A stretch of 64,000 nt of DNA from Acholoe squamosa (lineage: Eukaryota; Annelida; Polychaeta; Phyllodocida; Polynoidae), in the NCBI GenBank assembly GCA_949317995.1, contig OX439047.1, positions 48,867,505 through 48,931,504 on the forward strand, written 5' to 3'. This document shows, one piece after another, positions 21,819-33,646 of the stretch; the first letter of the stretch is position 1; the number at the start of each line of letters is the position of its first letter. A program made the translations under genes and the position numbers. The notes under the pieces are model-generated. The model did no database searches and was not told the origin of the DNA. It saw only the letters and a list, made by a program, of their open reading frames with translations.

Positions 21819-22901
21819 ATGTTATTGACTCCATTTATTGAGTATTTGGACACTTTTCACCCTCATGTTGAACGATACATTAAAAAAAGTAGGAGATCAT
21901 GGATTGATGATGAAGTTATGGATTTAGTATTTGAAAGAGAAGGATGGTTACGTCTCTATAGTGCCCATAAAAGTGTTCAGGAAAAGCAAGCCATAAAGGA
22001 TTGTCGAAGAAAAATTAGAAAGAAAATTAAAGCAAATCAAATTGGTGGTGTCATGCAAGAGTTGCAAGTAAGTTATGGTAATCCCAAAAAATCCTGGAAA
22101 CACATAAATAACTTGTTTAAAAATTTGAATTCTATTGTGTATCCAGACATGAGACATCATATAACTGGTGCTGATGTAACTTCTGATGATGTTTGTGAAT
22201 ATGTAAATGACTATTTTTGTAATATTGGTAAGGATCTGCATATTGCTGCTGTTGGAACTGATCAATATCTTGTGGATAATAATCTAGATATAGATGAACT
22301 ATTGGCAAATGAAAACTTCTTAGATCAGAATATTAAGGTTAATAAGTGGGATGTCCATTTTGCTCTAAAAGAAATTGATAAAAATAAGTCATCAGGCATA
22401 GACGGAATAAGGGGAGATATACTACATTGTGCATTATTGTTGTTGATAAATCAATTCACTCATCTGATACAAATTAGTTTGGACAGGGGTAATTTTCCAA
22501 AATGTTGGGCAATGGCAGTTGTAAGACCATTACCTAAGGATGGGGATTTGGCAATGGTAAAAAATTGGCGACCCATATCAATACTACCAATGCCGTCTAA
22601 AGTCATTGAGAAAATTATGTATTATTACTTATGTGAAAGTATGAAGAAAAATGGTACTTTTTGTGAAAACCAATATGGTTACAAAAAAGGGACAGGTACT
22701 GGTGATGCCACTTTTGACTTTGTTAATGAGCTTTATGAATGTAGAAACAATGGTCTGATAACAGGGGCTCTATTTATAGACTTCACTAAAGCATTTGACA
22801 GTGTATTACATTCAAAATTGCTAATTAAACTCAGTAAACTTGGTTTGAGTAAATCTAATTTTCTATGGTTTAAAAGTTACCTGGAAAATAGAAAACAATG
22901 A
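21819..22901 (+). pseudogene. LINE B ORF2, linker and first half of reverse transcriptase
   Basis: 360 codons from an internal Met; the frame is open upstream to about 21680. Contains the linker (HPHVERYIKKSRRSWIDDEV), the KSSGIDGIRGDIL region, WRPISILPMPSKVIEKIM, QYGYKKGTGTGDA and GALFIDFTKAFDSVLHSK, which are RT blocks 1-3 of the CR1/Jockey group. It ends at a TGA where Arg (CGA) is expected (ENRKQ-stop-TSYG), a typical CpG decay change. Confidence 0.9.
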
Positions 22902-23866
22902 ACTAGCTATGGTAATAAATTGTCCTCAAACCAAGATATTGATTACGGTGTCCTTCAAGGATCAGTTTTAGGTCCCCTGTTGTTTGTCCTATATATTGAT
23001 GATGTTGTTAAGGTCTTAAAAAATGCAAGATTAAACTGTATGCTGATGACATAGTGATTTATAGTTTTAACAAAGATGTAGACTTGGTTAATGAGAATTT
23101 GAATGAAGATGTAATTAACTTTAAGCGTTGGGTTATCGAAAACAGACTAACAGTAAATCCAACTAAAACAAAATTTATGTGGTTTTGTAGTGCTCATAAA
23201 TTAAAAAGATGTCCACATTCTACTATAGACTTCAATGGCAGCACTGTGCAAACTGTCACCTTCTTTCCATATCTAGGTGTACATATGGACAGTAAACTTA
23301 GTTTTGATAAACAGACTAAAATTATTAAAAGAAATGTATGCAATAAACTATTTAGGTTTGCTAAGTTAAGAAAGTTTTTAACACAAGAGCAAAGTGTAAA
23401 GATATACTGTTGTACAATCAGACCAATTATAGAATATTGTTCATTTATAGGTACTAGTTGTAATGAGGATGGTCTTGCAGCATTACAACGACTGCAAAAT
23501 AGAGCTCTTAGAGTTTGTCTGAAATGCAATATTAGACGGTATAGTGTGAAGGAGTTGCATGAAATTTGTATGGTTCCAGTGTTAGAGAAAAGATTTGACA
23601 TGCTATTATTATGCTTAATGTATAAGAAATCAAAGACTGTGTTAAATAGACCACAATCTTATAATACAAGGTCTCAAAAGAAGATTGTTTTTGAACTACC
23701 TAGGGTTATTACTAGACACTATAAAAGATCGCCGTGGTACAGAGGAGTGGCTCTCTGGAATACTCTACCTGAGGAGATTCAGAAAGCTACGACAAAGGTA
23801 AAATTCAAAGAGGGTGTGATGAAGATAGAAAATATAAGGTTGAACCTGAAATTGGGTTATAATTGA
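22902..23866 (+). pseudogene. LINE B ORF2, second half of reverse transcriptase and C-terminus
   Basis: After the TGA the same frame reads YGVLQGSVLGPLLFVLYIDD, then a one-base slip near 23030 leads into the frame with YADDIVIYSFNKD (YADD at 23039-23050). It continues with NRLTVNPTKTKFMWF, FFPYLGVHMDSKLSFD, RPIIEYCSFIGTSC and WYRGVALWNTLPEEIQ to a natural stop. Catalytic aspartates are present. Confidence 0.9.
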
Positions 23867-24371
23867 TAATGAGAAGCAGGTGTGGAAACTGCGCCGCTTC
23901 ATATTCATATTCATATTCATACTCACATTCATATCCTTTTTCATGTTTACATCCATATTGATATTGCTGATGTTACCATATGCATATAACAGCATATACT
24001 ACCAACTCTAATTATCACTTATTTGAACTAAAGACAAGGTGTATTTAGCTGTAATCATGATGTACTGAAATAATGTGTAGACACACAAATCTCTATGTAT
24101 GACATATTATTTACTATCTATCTCTTTTTGCTTTTAATTTGTTTGTCTGTACTTTCTATGTTAATAACCTATTGAGTGAATATTGCCAGTCCCTATTTTT
24201 CCATCTGCTGATTGTGTTCATATTAACATTTGTCAAGATCCATGAGGTTATTGTACTGTTTCATTTGTGACTTTCCTTTGAAAAATCAATAAAACTTGGT
24301 CTGCTATGTAGCATTATTTAAATGAACATAGCAGTTCATTAATGCAATGAGCAAGTCCAAAAAAAAAAAAA

Positions 24372-25351
24372 TGTGCCATTAATTGGCAATTTCTTAAATA
24401 GTGAACCAAATAAGAGTGATGTTTAACTCTATGATTATTAAATTTCTCGCTCAATACAAAATAAATCAGAATAGCTTACAAATCGCAGGTCATCCGCACC
24501 TAATATCGCACTGTATATCCACGATATAGGCTTTTATGCTCAAAAATCAAGTAAAGTTGGTAACTGTATTCAATATATTCACGGCAGGTTGATGCGCTAT
24601 CAAGGAAATTTCATAGTCATGATGGTTAACCGGCCCCAAAAGATATTAGCTTCCTAATGCACAGAGAAAACTCTATAGTGGAACATGAATAATTGGGAAA
24701 ATCAGAAAAAGCCAATCTAACAATTAGTTTAATTATTAATTGAGCCGAAGGCTGAGCCGAAAACAATTATTTCTATATCTCAGATGGACCAAGCGTAATT
24801 AGTCATACAGGTATGGACCAATCACTGGCCAATCAGGAACCTTCTCATAGACATGTGTGCTGGTGTCCAATGGCACACGACCATTCCCATAAGACGCAGG
24901 TACAGGTGCGTTGGTACAGGTAACGCCCTCTGCAGCTGTCGTCAGGTCTACCTCCCCTTGCATTCATTCACCAGCCAGCATCAGGGAGCTTCCTACTCAC
25001 ACGGCATGCATCTGCTTAATGTCTTACACTGCTAACACCGCTTAAAGTCAAGACGGGAGGTTTTAAAACTATCAGCATTTGAACATGGTGCACATTCAGT
25101 AAGGTATGGGTACAGCGTCCATGGACGAGGGAGAAACGTACCTCTTGTCCTTCAGCAATTATACATCACTTGGTTAGCCCTAAATCTGTCAATACCAAAC
25201 ATGATAATCCTGCAAACAGAAAGGGTGACTGGAAAATAATGTGGACCTATGACTGTGTCATCATTCTGCTCAGCTCGGCTGGAGTTATGTATTCCTAAAA
25301 ATTGGTGCGGTTACCTGATTTATCTGCCTCATCGACCACCGTAAAATCGGC
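24372..25351. other. Between LINE B and the receptor gene
   Basis: AT-rich with two GC-richer patches at about 24840-25010. Should contain the receptor promoter and 5' UTR; no clear core element found. Confidence 0.4.
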
Positions 25352-27214
25352 ATGGAGACGACAACGATGTCTGCAGGGGAGCAAACTACTGTGTGGGACA
25401 CCTGGGGGGCTGTGAACACCAGTGGCTCTAACCAAACCCTGACTGTAACAGCCCACGTCAGGAACTGGCTGTCTGTCCTGTTTGGTTCAGGTAACGTGCT
25501 GAGTAACCTATTGTTGATCCACACTATGGCCGTCATGTATAACCCCAAACTTAACACGACCACAAGGCTCCTCCTGTCTTACATCTCGGCCTCCCACATA
25601 GTGCTTGGCATCGTCATTGTCATCAGGCCCTTTGTATGGCGGTGTGACCTGTTAGGTACAGCCTCCATACTGGCAGGCGCAGGCATCCTCACTGGTATGC
25701 TTTTATTAGCTGCTGAGGTACTCATCATGCTCATCTGCCCCCACAGGTACAAGTGGATGGTCACCGTTGGCCGCACCCGCCTGCTCATACTACTGCTGTT
25801 TGCTATATGGCTTGCAGTGGCCCTGTCAGGGCTTGCAGGTAGGTCGCCTCCTGATGATGTCAACATGTGCGTCATAACTAACGGCACTTACCACCCCACC
25901 TACCTCATCGTCACCATGTCTGTACTCACTGTCCTTATTGTCATAACCTCCGTCATCCAGGCCTACGTCCTGCGCCTCGTGCAGAAGGTGGCTCCTACCC
26001 GGAGCTGCCTGCAAGCCAGAGTCGTTGCAGTAGCAGCTCGAACAGGGCCTGCAGAAGCTATAGGTCAAGCCCCTGGTCAAAGCCTCACATCAGATGTAGG
26101 CCAAGCCCCTAGTAACAAGCTCACACCAGCTGTAGTATATGCGCTTACCTCAGCTGTTGGGCACATGCCTGTTAACCCGCTCGCATTAGTGGTAAGACAA
26201 GCCCCAGCTAACCTGCTCTCATCAGCTGTAGGACATATGCCTGCTAACTCACTCACACCAGCTGAAGGACAAGAACCTGCTAACCCACTCACACCAGCTG
26301 AAGGACAAGCCCCTGCTAACCCACTCACACCAGCTGAAGAACAAGCCCCTACAAACCCGCTTACATCAGCCGAAGGACAAGCCCCTGCTAACCCACTCAC
26401 ACCAGCTGAAGGACAAGCCCCTGCTAACCCACTCACACCAGCTGAGGGACAAGCCCCTGCTAACCCACTCACACCAGCTGAAGAACAAGCCCCTACAAAC
26501 CCGCTTACATCAGCTGAAGGACAAGCCCCTGCTAACCCACTCACACCAGCTGAGGGACAAGCCCCTGCTAACTCACTCATATTAGCTGTAGGACATATGC
26601 CTGCCTACTCACTCACACCAGCTTTTGGTCATTTCTCTGATACCACCCTGACACCAACTGAGGGACACATGCCTGCTAGTCAACTCTCACTGGCTCAAAG
26701 GCATGCACCTGTGAATCAGAATGGCCACAATGCATTCATATACTTTAAAACTAAACAGGCTGATTTGACTACATGGTGTGCCCACGACGGGGCAGCGCGT
26801 GTTGAGCCTGACAAGGTGAACGTCCAGGGAGAGGAGATGATTGCTGTAGACCATGAAGTGATCCACGTGCAGCCTCTGCCTGCTGCTGAGGAACCCAAGC
26901 CACACAGTACTGATGGAAGCCTGGCCCAGGTGACCAGACGGCGGAAGAAGAGCCGCCTACACAAGCTGACACTGATCCTTGCGGCGTCCTTGCTGTGCTT
27001 CTTGGTGTGCTGGACGCCGACTATCTTTACCATCCTGGTTGTGAGCTGGGCTGAACTGCTCGGCGTCCACACGGGCGCCGGCCGCGAGGTGCTCCCCAAG
27101 TTCAGCATTCTGCTCATGACGAATGGCGTGCTGCATGTGGGTGTCTACCTGGCCATGAGCAGAGAGATTCGCCAGGCCATGAAACAGACCTTGTGCCTCG
27201 GCTGCTTCAAATAA
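25352..27214 (+). CDS. Orphan rhodopsin-class GPCR with a coding minisatellite in its third intracellular loop
   Basis: 620 codons in one exon. Seven hydrophobic segments: TM1 near 40-62 with Asn48 (GN motif), TM2 75-92, TM3 102-128, TM4 142-162, TM5 183-209, TM6 about 535-560 with CWTP (553-556), TM7 about 582-602. Cys98 and Cys173 can form the conserved extracellular disulfide; N-terminal NTS and NQT are glycosylation sites. Several class A landmarks are altered: TM2 has His82 in the usual Asp region, TM3 ends CPHRY instead of DRY, and TM7 has NGVLHVGVY where NPxxY is usual. Loop 3 is about 315 residues and mostly a 12-residue repeat (AEGQAPANPLTP). The ligand is not predictable. G-protein signalling may be atypical given the changed motifs. 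The ATG at 25352 is the first in frame that gives a full N-terminus. Confidence 0.88.
   Translation: METTTMSAGEQTTVWDTWGAVNTSGSNQTLTVTAHVRNWLSVLFGSGNVLSNLLLIHTMAVMYNPKLNTTTRLLLSYISASHIVLGIVIVIRPFVWRCDLLGTASILAGAGILTGMLLLAAEVLIMLICPHRYKWMVTVGRTRLLILLLFAIWLAVALSGLAGRSPPDDVNMCVITNGTYHPTYLIVTMSVLTVLIVITSVIQAYVLRLVQKVAPTRSCLQARVVAVAARTGPAEAIGQAPGQSLTSDVGQAPSNKLTPAVVYALTSAVGHMPVNPLALVVRQAPANLLSSAVGHMPANSLTPAEGQEPANPLTPAEGQAPANPLTPAEEQAPTNPLTSAEGQAPANPLTPAEGQAPANPLTPAEGQAPANPLTPAEEQAPTNPLTSAEGQAPANPLTPAEGQAPANSLILAVGHMPAYSLTPAFGHFSDTTLTPTEGHMPASQLSLAQRHAPVNQNGHNAFIYFKTKQADLTTWCAHDGAARVEPDKVNVQGEEMIAVDHEVIHVQPLPAAEEPKPHSTDGSLAQVTRRRKKSRLHKLTLILAASLLCFLVCWTPTIFTILVVSWAELLGVHTGAGREVLPKFSILLMTNGVLHVGVYLAMSREIRQAMKQTLCLGCFK
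26060..26690 (+). repeat. 36-bp coding minisatellite within the GPCR
   Basis: About 17 in-frame copies of a 36-bp unit, diverged at both edges and nearly identical in the centre (26270-26570). A higher-order block of three or four units (with AEEQAPTNPLTS as its marker) is duplicated at about 26333 and 26480. The period is a multiple of three, so copy-number change keeps the frame. Confidence 0.93.
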
Positions 27215-29010
27215 TATCTACCATTATATAACTCCACAATGTTCACTGATGAGAGTTATTCAATTGAATTCTAACAGATCGAATCCCACCCTCAGCACGT
27301 TCAGCTGTCGCAATCTAGGAGCCTTAATTATAATCTAGATTTCGAGAATGGTTGTGATTGGCTTTTAATACACTGTGGGATTCAGGTTTTTTTAGATATA
27401 CCTTACTATCTATATTCCCACTGCTCTTAGATAGCAACACATACCTGTAGATCACGATACTGTACCTAGTGGGTCTTAGGAAAAATATATCCAAGTATAA
27501 AACAGATTACAGTGGATATGGCATGTACTTGAATCAATTTTACAAAGTTTTTTTATCGAGTTAGCTGTAACCCTTAGAAGGGCCGCGGATTGCTTAAGTT
27601 TTGCATATATCTACTGGCGGGACCCATGTTCTGCGCGTTCATTGCTTCATCTGCCAATAGCCATTTATAATTAGTAAACGATGATGATGGGAAACTGTGG
27701 CATCCTTAAATGTCAATAATGAATCGGAGGAATCCTTGCATGGAGTCGAACAACCCATCCCGCCTCTCCCCCAAAAATGAGGTCGCCTGGCTGGAACAAC
27801 TATTTAAATCAGACCCCTACTCTACTCCATACCTCTTGCTTGATACTCTCTATGGGTTATTAAAGAAGACTACTACAAACAAGAAAATGAAGACATTGAT
27901 ATCACTTGATTCTGATACATGTACACTAATTGTCGAAATACATAAGCAAATGTCCACGACCAGTGAATTCAACTCTGCCTATAAGGCATCGTTGAATACG
28001 CACAGCCTCACCTCGGTGAATACGATGCAAAATTATTCACTGGAGTGGACATTTGTATTCATGTCATGGCCAAGGGGGTTATTTTGCTTTTAAGTAAAGA
28101 AAAACTGTTCTGATCTGTTGAAATTCCAAGATGGCGGACACCCATTGAATACGGCCACATTGTATTCCATCCCCCCATTGAATACGGAATTTACAGTACT
28201 ATTCTATAGTAACGCTCGTATCTGCAATGACATAAAAAGGTGCGCACTAATGGTTCAAATTAGAACCCATACTGTATATATATATATATCATACATATTG
28301 TTTGTCATCTGATAGTTATATTCATTCGGAATTTGGTGTTTGATGGCATTACAACTTGATAATGATATGATCTGATACTGATCTTTGATAGGTGTGTTCA
28401 TGTGACTATGCCTACTATTACACACAGACAGTTGGCCCGCTCTATATGAGTCACAATCTTTAAGAGGGTCATTCGTGTAACTTGGTCGTATGTTTCACCC
28501 TAATGTACTGTTGTTTTAGGGTATATTTGAGAGAATTTGTTTTTAGTTGGAATCTGGGATATTTAGAGGGCAATAGTGGGTAGGAGAAGGACATAAACGT
28601 TGGAAGATTTGGCACCTATTTGGTCTGTATATAATACATTATTTATGATAACATATCATTTTGTGTCAGACATTCCCCGGTGTTGCCACCCAACCATTCA
28701 TATATATTGCTATGAATTCGTCCACCTTTCTACTATTATAATATTACTTTATTGTTGTTATTATATATGCTGTCTGTCTCCATTGTTTGGCGGACGAGAA
28801 AATCTTCAAATGTTGTATGATGTTTTTGCACGATAAATTTTGTTAATGGATCTTAGTCAGAGATGGTTGCAAAAGTTGCCAGGTGACGGGGAGGGGATTA
28901 AAATGTATATTGTACTTTGCCCGTACAGCACAAGATGTGTCGTATTCATGGTAAATTGTGACTATAAACTGACAATCAAAACTTTATCAATGAGCTGTTA
29001 AGTGTAACAT
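27215..29010. other. Downstream of the GPCR, no gene seen
   Basis: AT-rich. A small hairpin with arms AAATGTCCAC..CCAGTGAAT lies at 27950-28061. The 127-codon frame at 27710-28093 has no recognisable features and overlaps that hairpin, so I do not call it a gene. Confidence 0.45.
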
Positions 29011-29012
29011 AC

Positions 29013-29351
29013 TGCCACTCCAAGAAAAGTTGTTTCTTATAATCAAACAATGAAAAAAGTGAAGAGGGAGGATTTTATTCTTTTTTTTTCGGTGGGGAAT
29101 AAGCAGTTGATAAAGATCAAAACCTATGCATCGAGGTTGTCTGTTGGTAAGAAAAGGTGCCTTTTAAAAGTAAAGTTATCATTAATATTTAAAAAGTGAG
29201 GAAATGGTTATCATTCATAGCTAGCTGCATTGCTGGGCCCTAAGCTTCAATTTGATACCACATTTGACTACTTTTAAATAAAATAAAAAAAAAATCAAAT
29301 GACGAATTATCTTACGAGGGTGGTGATGAGAAACAATTTTTTTGAGTGGCC
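29013..29351. mobile_element. MITE B family, diverged copy
   Basis: Shares GTGA.GAGGGAGGATTTTA, ATAGCTAGCTGCATT and ATGACGA..TACGAGGGTGG.GATGAGAAACAA with the better copy at 59753-60126; the right end is TTTGAGTGGCC. Confidence 0.6.
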
Positions 29352-30090
29352 TAACCATGAGTCTATTGTAATTTGGCTTAAATTAAGTAAATCTTTGAAT
29401 GATGGCTGTCAATAAATGCGTTCAACTGTAAATGAATAAACGTGACGACCTCATTGATTCACAGCGTATCCCAAAACAAAGACTAGATGCAACAAACCAT
29501 AGGACCAATCCCTCTTTAGCTGTTTTTCTCAGCTAGAAAGATATTCACCTGTGTATCCTAGACAAAAAAAAAAGATGACCCATCTTATATCCATTTACAG
29601 GTACACACCTCTTTTGTGGAGAATGACACATCATAGAGTAGGAGGAAGGATGGAGAGGGATGATAGTGCTCATATACAGCACTTATCATGTTGTCCCTTA
29701 CAAATGATATGAACATGATGGGCAACTGTCGATTTCACGACAACAAGGATAGTGTAAAATACCCATCCTGAACTAATAACAATAATTACTGTACTAAAGA
29801 TAGAGTTACTAACATAATCCTCTCTATGCGCCCTACTGTATTAATGCTAATGATATTTCGGTTAGTTTACTTAATCTGCTTACTTCCCAACACCTGTCCG
29901 AGATGCCGCCCGCCTGTACCTTTCTTACATCACTACCATGTACACCTGTATATGGAAACAAAGGTTGATTGGCGATTCTTCTCCTTCAGACGTATTGAAA
30001 TCATAAAGAGAAACATGTTCTCACTGGGCCTCCGGATTATACATGTACTGACCAAAGGAAAGTGTCAAACATACTATTCTTTCTTTTCGT

Positions 30091-30112
30091 GTGTGTGTGT
30101 GTGTGTGTGTGT
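30091..30112. repeat. (GT)n microsatellite
   Basis: Eleven GT units. Confidence 0.9.
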
Positions 30113-30199
30113 TTTTGTGTTGTTGTTTTTTTCTTCTTTTCTATTCGTTCAGGACGCTGTTGCTATATGGGTATTCAGGTAGATATCTAGCCCTATACT

Positions 30200-31120
30200 G
30201 AACAAGTAACCAATGGATAACTCATGACGCGTGGGGGTTATCGACGGATAATAACATGAGGCCGTAGGCCGAGTGTTATTATCGCCGATAACCCCCACAA
30301 GTCATGAGTTATCCATTGACTACCTATTTTATACCACGAAACCAATAAATAATCAATATTATACCAATAAATTCAAGATGAAAATAAAAATTATTCCCCC
30401 TCCCCGGGACTCGATGCCAGCCATTGTGTGTACACGATCAGTACATACACCTCCTCGCCCAGCAGCGGACAGCGGCAGCGCCCGTCTCGGCTAGGCTTGG
30501 CAGCGGCACACGGCGAAAGATTTCAATGCGTCTCGCTGTTATGTTTGTGTATAATACACCTCTGCGCCCGGCAGCGGACAGCGCACACGGCGAAAAAAGA
30601 TTTCAATGCGTCTCGCTGTTATGTTTGTGTATAATACACCTCTGCGCCCGGCAGCGGACAGCGACAGCGCACACGGCGAAAAAAGATGCGCCCGGACCGG
30701 GGCGCGATCCATGTACCTCTCACGGCTGAGCGCAAAGCGCTAACCGCTAGGCCACGGCGTCTACTCCCTTCTCAGCTTGGCTATGTGTACAATACACCTC
30801 GTCGCCCGGCAGCGGACAGCGACAGCGCTCACGGCTTTGTATCATATCCAGACTTGGTTCGAACCGAGCATTTCTCGTCAGTCCCTGTGGCGCACTGCAT
30901 AGGGGGTTGGACTAGGGATCTGAGGCTGCAGGTTCGTGCCCTGTCCTGGTCAAAGTTATCATGGGTTTTAACATGTAACATATGACATGGGAGGACATGA
31001 GAGGCATGCGGTTATCCTGGATAACCACACGCCTTACCTGGATAACCGCACGCCTTACCTGGATAACCGCACGCCTTCCAAAATTGATGTTACAGCTTAT
31101 AGGGTGTGCAATATCGACAG
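30200..31120 (-). mobile_element. Composite tRNA-SINE/hairpin element, copy 2 (inverted)
   Basis: Same modules as 18956-19781 in reverse: a large terminal palindrome at 30208-30328 (CCAATGGATAACTCATGA ... TCATGAGTTATCCATTG, with an inner stem GGGGGTTATCG/CGATAACCCCC and a further stem GATAATAACA/TGTTATTATC), GC-rich short repeats duplicated at 30525-30690, a minus-strand tRNA-like unit (30686-30762), a plus-strand tRNA-like unit (30876-30955) and a triplicated CCTGGATAACC.CACGCCTTA near 31013-31077. Confidence 0.7.
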
Positions 31121-31850
31121 ATATGTGGATGGGAATAGACCCCAAAAAGCACTGTGTAACCCACAAATGGTGGTATAAACGTGTATATGACATGCAAGCA
31201 AATCCGTTTAACCACCCACGTGGCATTGCGTTCTTTTCACGGCGCCCTCTTCACGTGCAGCCATATATGCAACGATCATTTCATTTTTGAGGGATAGAGC
31301 AGCTTTCAATGGAAATACTTTTTTTCATTCTAAATACAGTATGAGTGTACACATCCTTTTAACTATAAATTTCCCGACATTATTGTTATATTGAACACTA
31401 CACATATTTGAAATGACATGTACATCTATTTAGTTAATCATATAGTTCCTATTGAGGCTGCTCATTATCAATCTGTACATTACTGTTTGTGCGTGGCTAG
31501 GTACTAATCAAAATGGGTTAGGGGTCTACTCTATCTGGGATTAATATTCTATTGATACTGATTAACATCTTTCCTATTCACTCAAACGTATTTATACCCT
31601 TTCCCTATCTCCAACACCCTAGAAATGCTTATTGATTAAATAAATGAAGCTTCCCACCCCTGCCACTTGATGGCATGACTGGGCTGTAGCCAGCACCTAA
31701 CATTGTGTAGTAAAAGAGCGCTCAGAGGGAATTCTGCAGGGTCCCCTAAATTACTCTGGCCATGGTTTTCCCTAGTCTTTAGGTATCTATAATTATCAGA
31801 AATATTAAAAGCATTGCACTACAGTCCTAGATGCGCCACACAAGGTTTAT
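31121..31850. other. No gene seen
   Basis: AT-rich spacer without coding or repeat structure that I can define. Confidence 0.45.
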
Positions 31851-31851
31851 T

Positions 31852-32046
31852 TAAGGAGTGGTCATTTTTAACAACGGGGGGACGAAAACATTTCAAATCC
31901 CTCTTGAGAGGGGGACAAAAAAAAATCACCTCTATTGAACAAAACGCTAAAGAATATAAAGGGGGACGGAAACTTGTTAGACCCATCCGAGGGGGGGGGG
32001 CGGGAATGCTTTCGCCTTCACCACCCTCCCTTGTTAAAGCCACTGC
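31852..32046. mobile_element. MITE A family, decayed copy
   Basis: The left end AGGAGTGGTCATTTTTAACAAC matches the MITE A end (preceded by TTA); inside are the same G-rich GAGGGGGGC segments. The right end is degenerate (TTGTTAAAGCCACT). Confidence 0.5.
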
Positions 32047-32107
32047 ATCCATAACCAAGTTTGTCATGCACTCCCGACCCATTTTCATTTGAAATATCGA
32101 GACCTAC

Positions 32108-32108
<1 letters not shown>

Positions 32109-32173
<65 letters not shown>
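32109..32173. repeat. (TA)n microsatellite
   Basis: About 65 bp of uninterrupted AT/TA. Confidence 0.97.
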
Positions 32174-32175
<2 letters not shown>

Positions 32176-32656
32176 AGCGATCAATAAGTTAAGTCATCAG
32201 ATGTGACCTGCGAGTATATCCTTAATACCTGCAGGGGACCAGTATAAGTCAAACCGGGAACATGTAAGCCTTAACCCAGCTAGGTAGAGGAAAAGAAGGA
32301 AATCATTAGCAGCACGGAAGTCTTATCGCAGAACTGCCAATGGCACAGAAGAACGTATCATTATAAGTATTAGGCCTATGAACGAGTCATCAGCGGCATC
32401 TATGTCGTATGTGATAATGTTTATGAAAGTTCTTACATAAGGTCATTTGTGGCATATTACTCCATGTACTGTTCGTTGCACTGACATTGGGTGTAGTGTA
32501 ACATAACAGACCCGTTCTAAACTTACTCTCAGAGAATAAAAGGGATTGGTAAAATTGTGATATTGTAAATAGTGATGTGCATTTAATTGCACGCCTGCAG
32601 TGATTTATGTTATATTGAAGAATGTAAACACGGATAAACTTGGTAACATTGTGACT
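32174..32656. other. No gene seen
   Basis: AT-rich spacer. Confidence 0.4.
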
Positions 32657-32659
32657 TTA

Positions 32660-32982
32660 GGGAGTGGTCATTATTTATCAACAGGGGGGGAGAGTGGGTT
32701 TGAGGGGGGGCGTAAAATTTTCAGACCCCTCCCGAGGGGGGGGGGCTAAAAATATTTTGACCCCTCTTGAGGGGGGGCTAAAAAAATTCACCCTCTTTTT
32801 AGCAAAAAAAAGCCAGCGCGCTACTATAGATCAAAGAGGGGCACGAAAACTCTCCGCGCCTCAGGTGCGGGGAGGCGCAAACAATTTTGACTGCCGTCGA
32901 GGGGGAGGCGTAAAAAATTTCCACGCATCTGCCCGAAAACCCACCACCCCCCCCCCCCCGTTGATAAATAATGACCACTCCC
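32660..32982. mobile_element. MITE A, best copy, TTA target duplication
   Basis: 323 bp with ends GGGAGTGGTCATTATTTATC and exact complement, flanked by TTA at 32657-32659 and 32983-32985. A TTA duplication fits the PIF/Harbinger group. The inside is a set of long G runs and C runs (G8-G10) with GAGGGGGGCNNAAA repeats. Other copies: 61896-62117, 31852-32046 and a fragment near 3085-3230. Confidence 0.8.
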
Positions 32983-32985
32983 TTA

Positions 32986-33432
32986 AGTAAGATGGTCAAT
33001 GAAAAGTGTTATCTAAGCTTCCGGAGACAACTGTGAGTATGCCTTTTGTCCCAAGGTGTCAAGACCGCTTTTCTTTCATCAATCGCTGTTCAATCTTACA
33101 GATGTAGAGCATTCGTCAAATGAAAGGCATCTTGCGTAGCACCTTGTGAAATGACCCCTGAAGCTTAAAAGCCTGTAGCAGAGTAACCATTTTCCTACAC
33201 TACTAGCAGTGCGTAAAGCGTCCACCAGATGTCAGGACGTATGTAATAAAGCTGTTTTAGTTTGTCCACATTGCAGTAGGTGTCAGCACCTGCTTGGTCC
33301 TTTCTCACTACGCTTGTACCAACTTACAATTAGCAGTATTTGGTGGCTTATTTAACCCTGACGTGGATGTTTCACCATGCTACAACAGGTGACAGTCAAT
33401 GAGGATTTAACCATTCCATATGTTATACATGT
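32986..33432. other. No gene seen
   Basis: Ordinary spacer with no open frame or repeat worth noting. Confidence 0.4.
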
Positions 33433-33646
33433 ACCCCGCGTATAAGGCGCGTCTTATGCGTGAATCAGATGTTCCCTGTGCTTTATAGAAGCAGCCTGGT
33501 CTGGGTGTGTCACGTAGGCGAGGTCCTTTTACTAGAAAACAGAACTAAACCTTCAGAAATTGACCTCCAGATGCCCCTTATAGATTTTCCTTCAACTCAG
33601 GGTGCGTCTTACACGTGAGATGCGCCTTCTACGCAGGAGATTACAG
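33433..33646. mobile_element. MITE C family copy
   Basis: The left end CCCCGCGTATAAGGCGCGTC and right end GCGCCTTCTACGCAGGAGATTACAG are inverted and match the family at 63339-63630, flanked by TA. Confidence 0.6.

Larger units (their letters stand above)
21670..24371 (+). mobile_element. LINE B (CR1/Jockey-type), 5'-truncated
   Basis: A non-LTR retrotransposon that starts inside ORF2 after the endonuclease (first coding words RTVGVVRGLYKGEC at about 21680) and ends in a poly-A run at 24359-24371, preceded by AATAAA at 24289. The coding region is hit by one TGA stop (22899-22901) and one frameshift just before the YADD motif. The 3' UTR is about 500 bp and contains an (ATTCAT)n-like stretch at 23900-23945. 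Confidence 0.92.

Noticed and set aside
26077..26580. 167-codon open frame on the minus strand with SAGACPSAGV repeats
   Set aside because: It is the antisense shadow of the 36-bp coding repeat of the GPCR; the plus-strand frame has all seven membrane segments.
27710..28093. 127-codon plus-strand frame
   Set aside because: No recognisable motif, ordinary AT-rich composition, and it overlaps a hairpin repeat.
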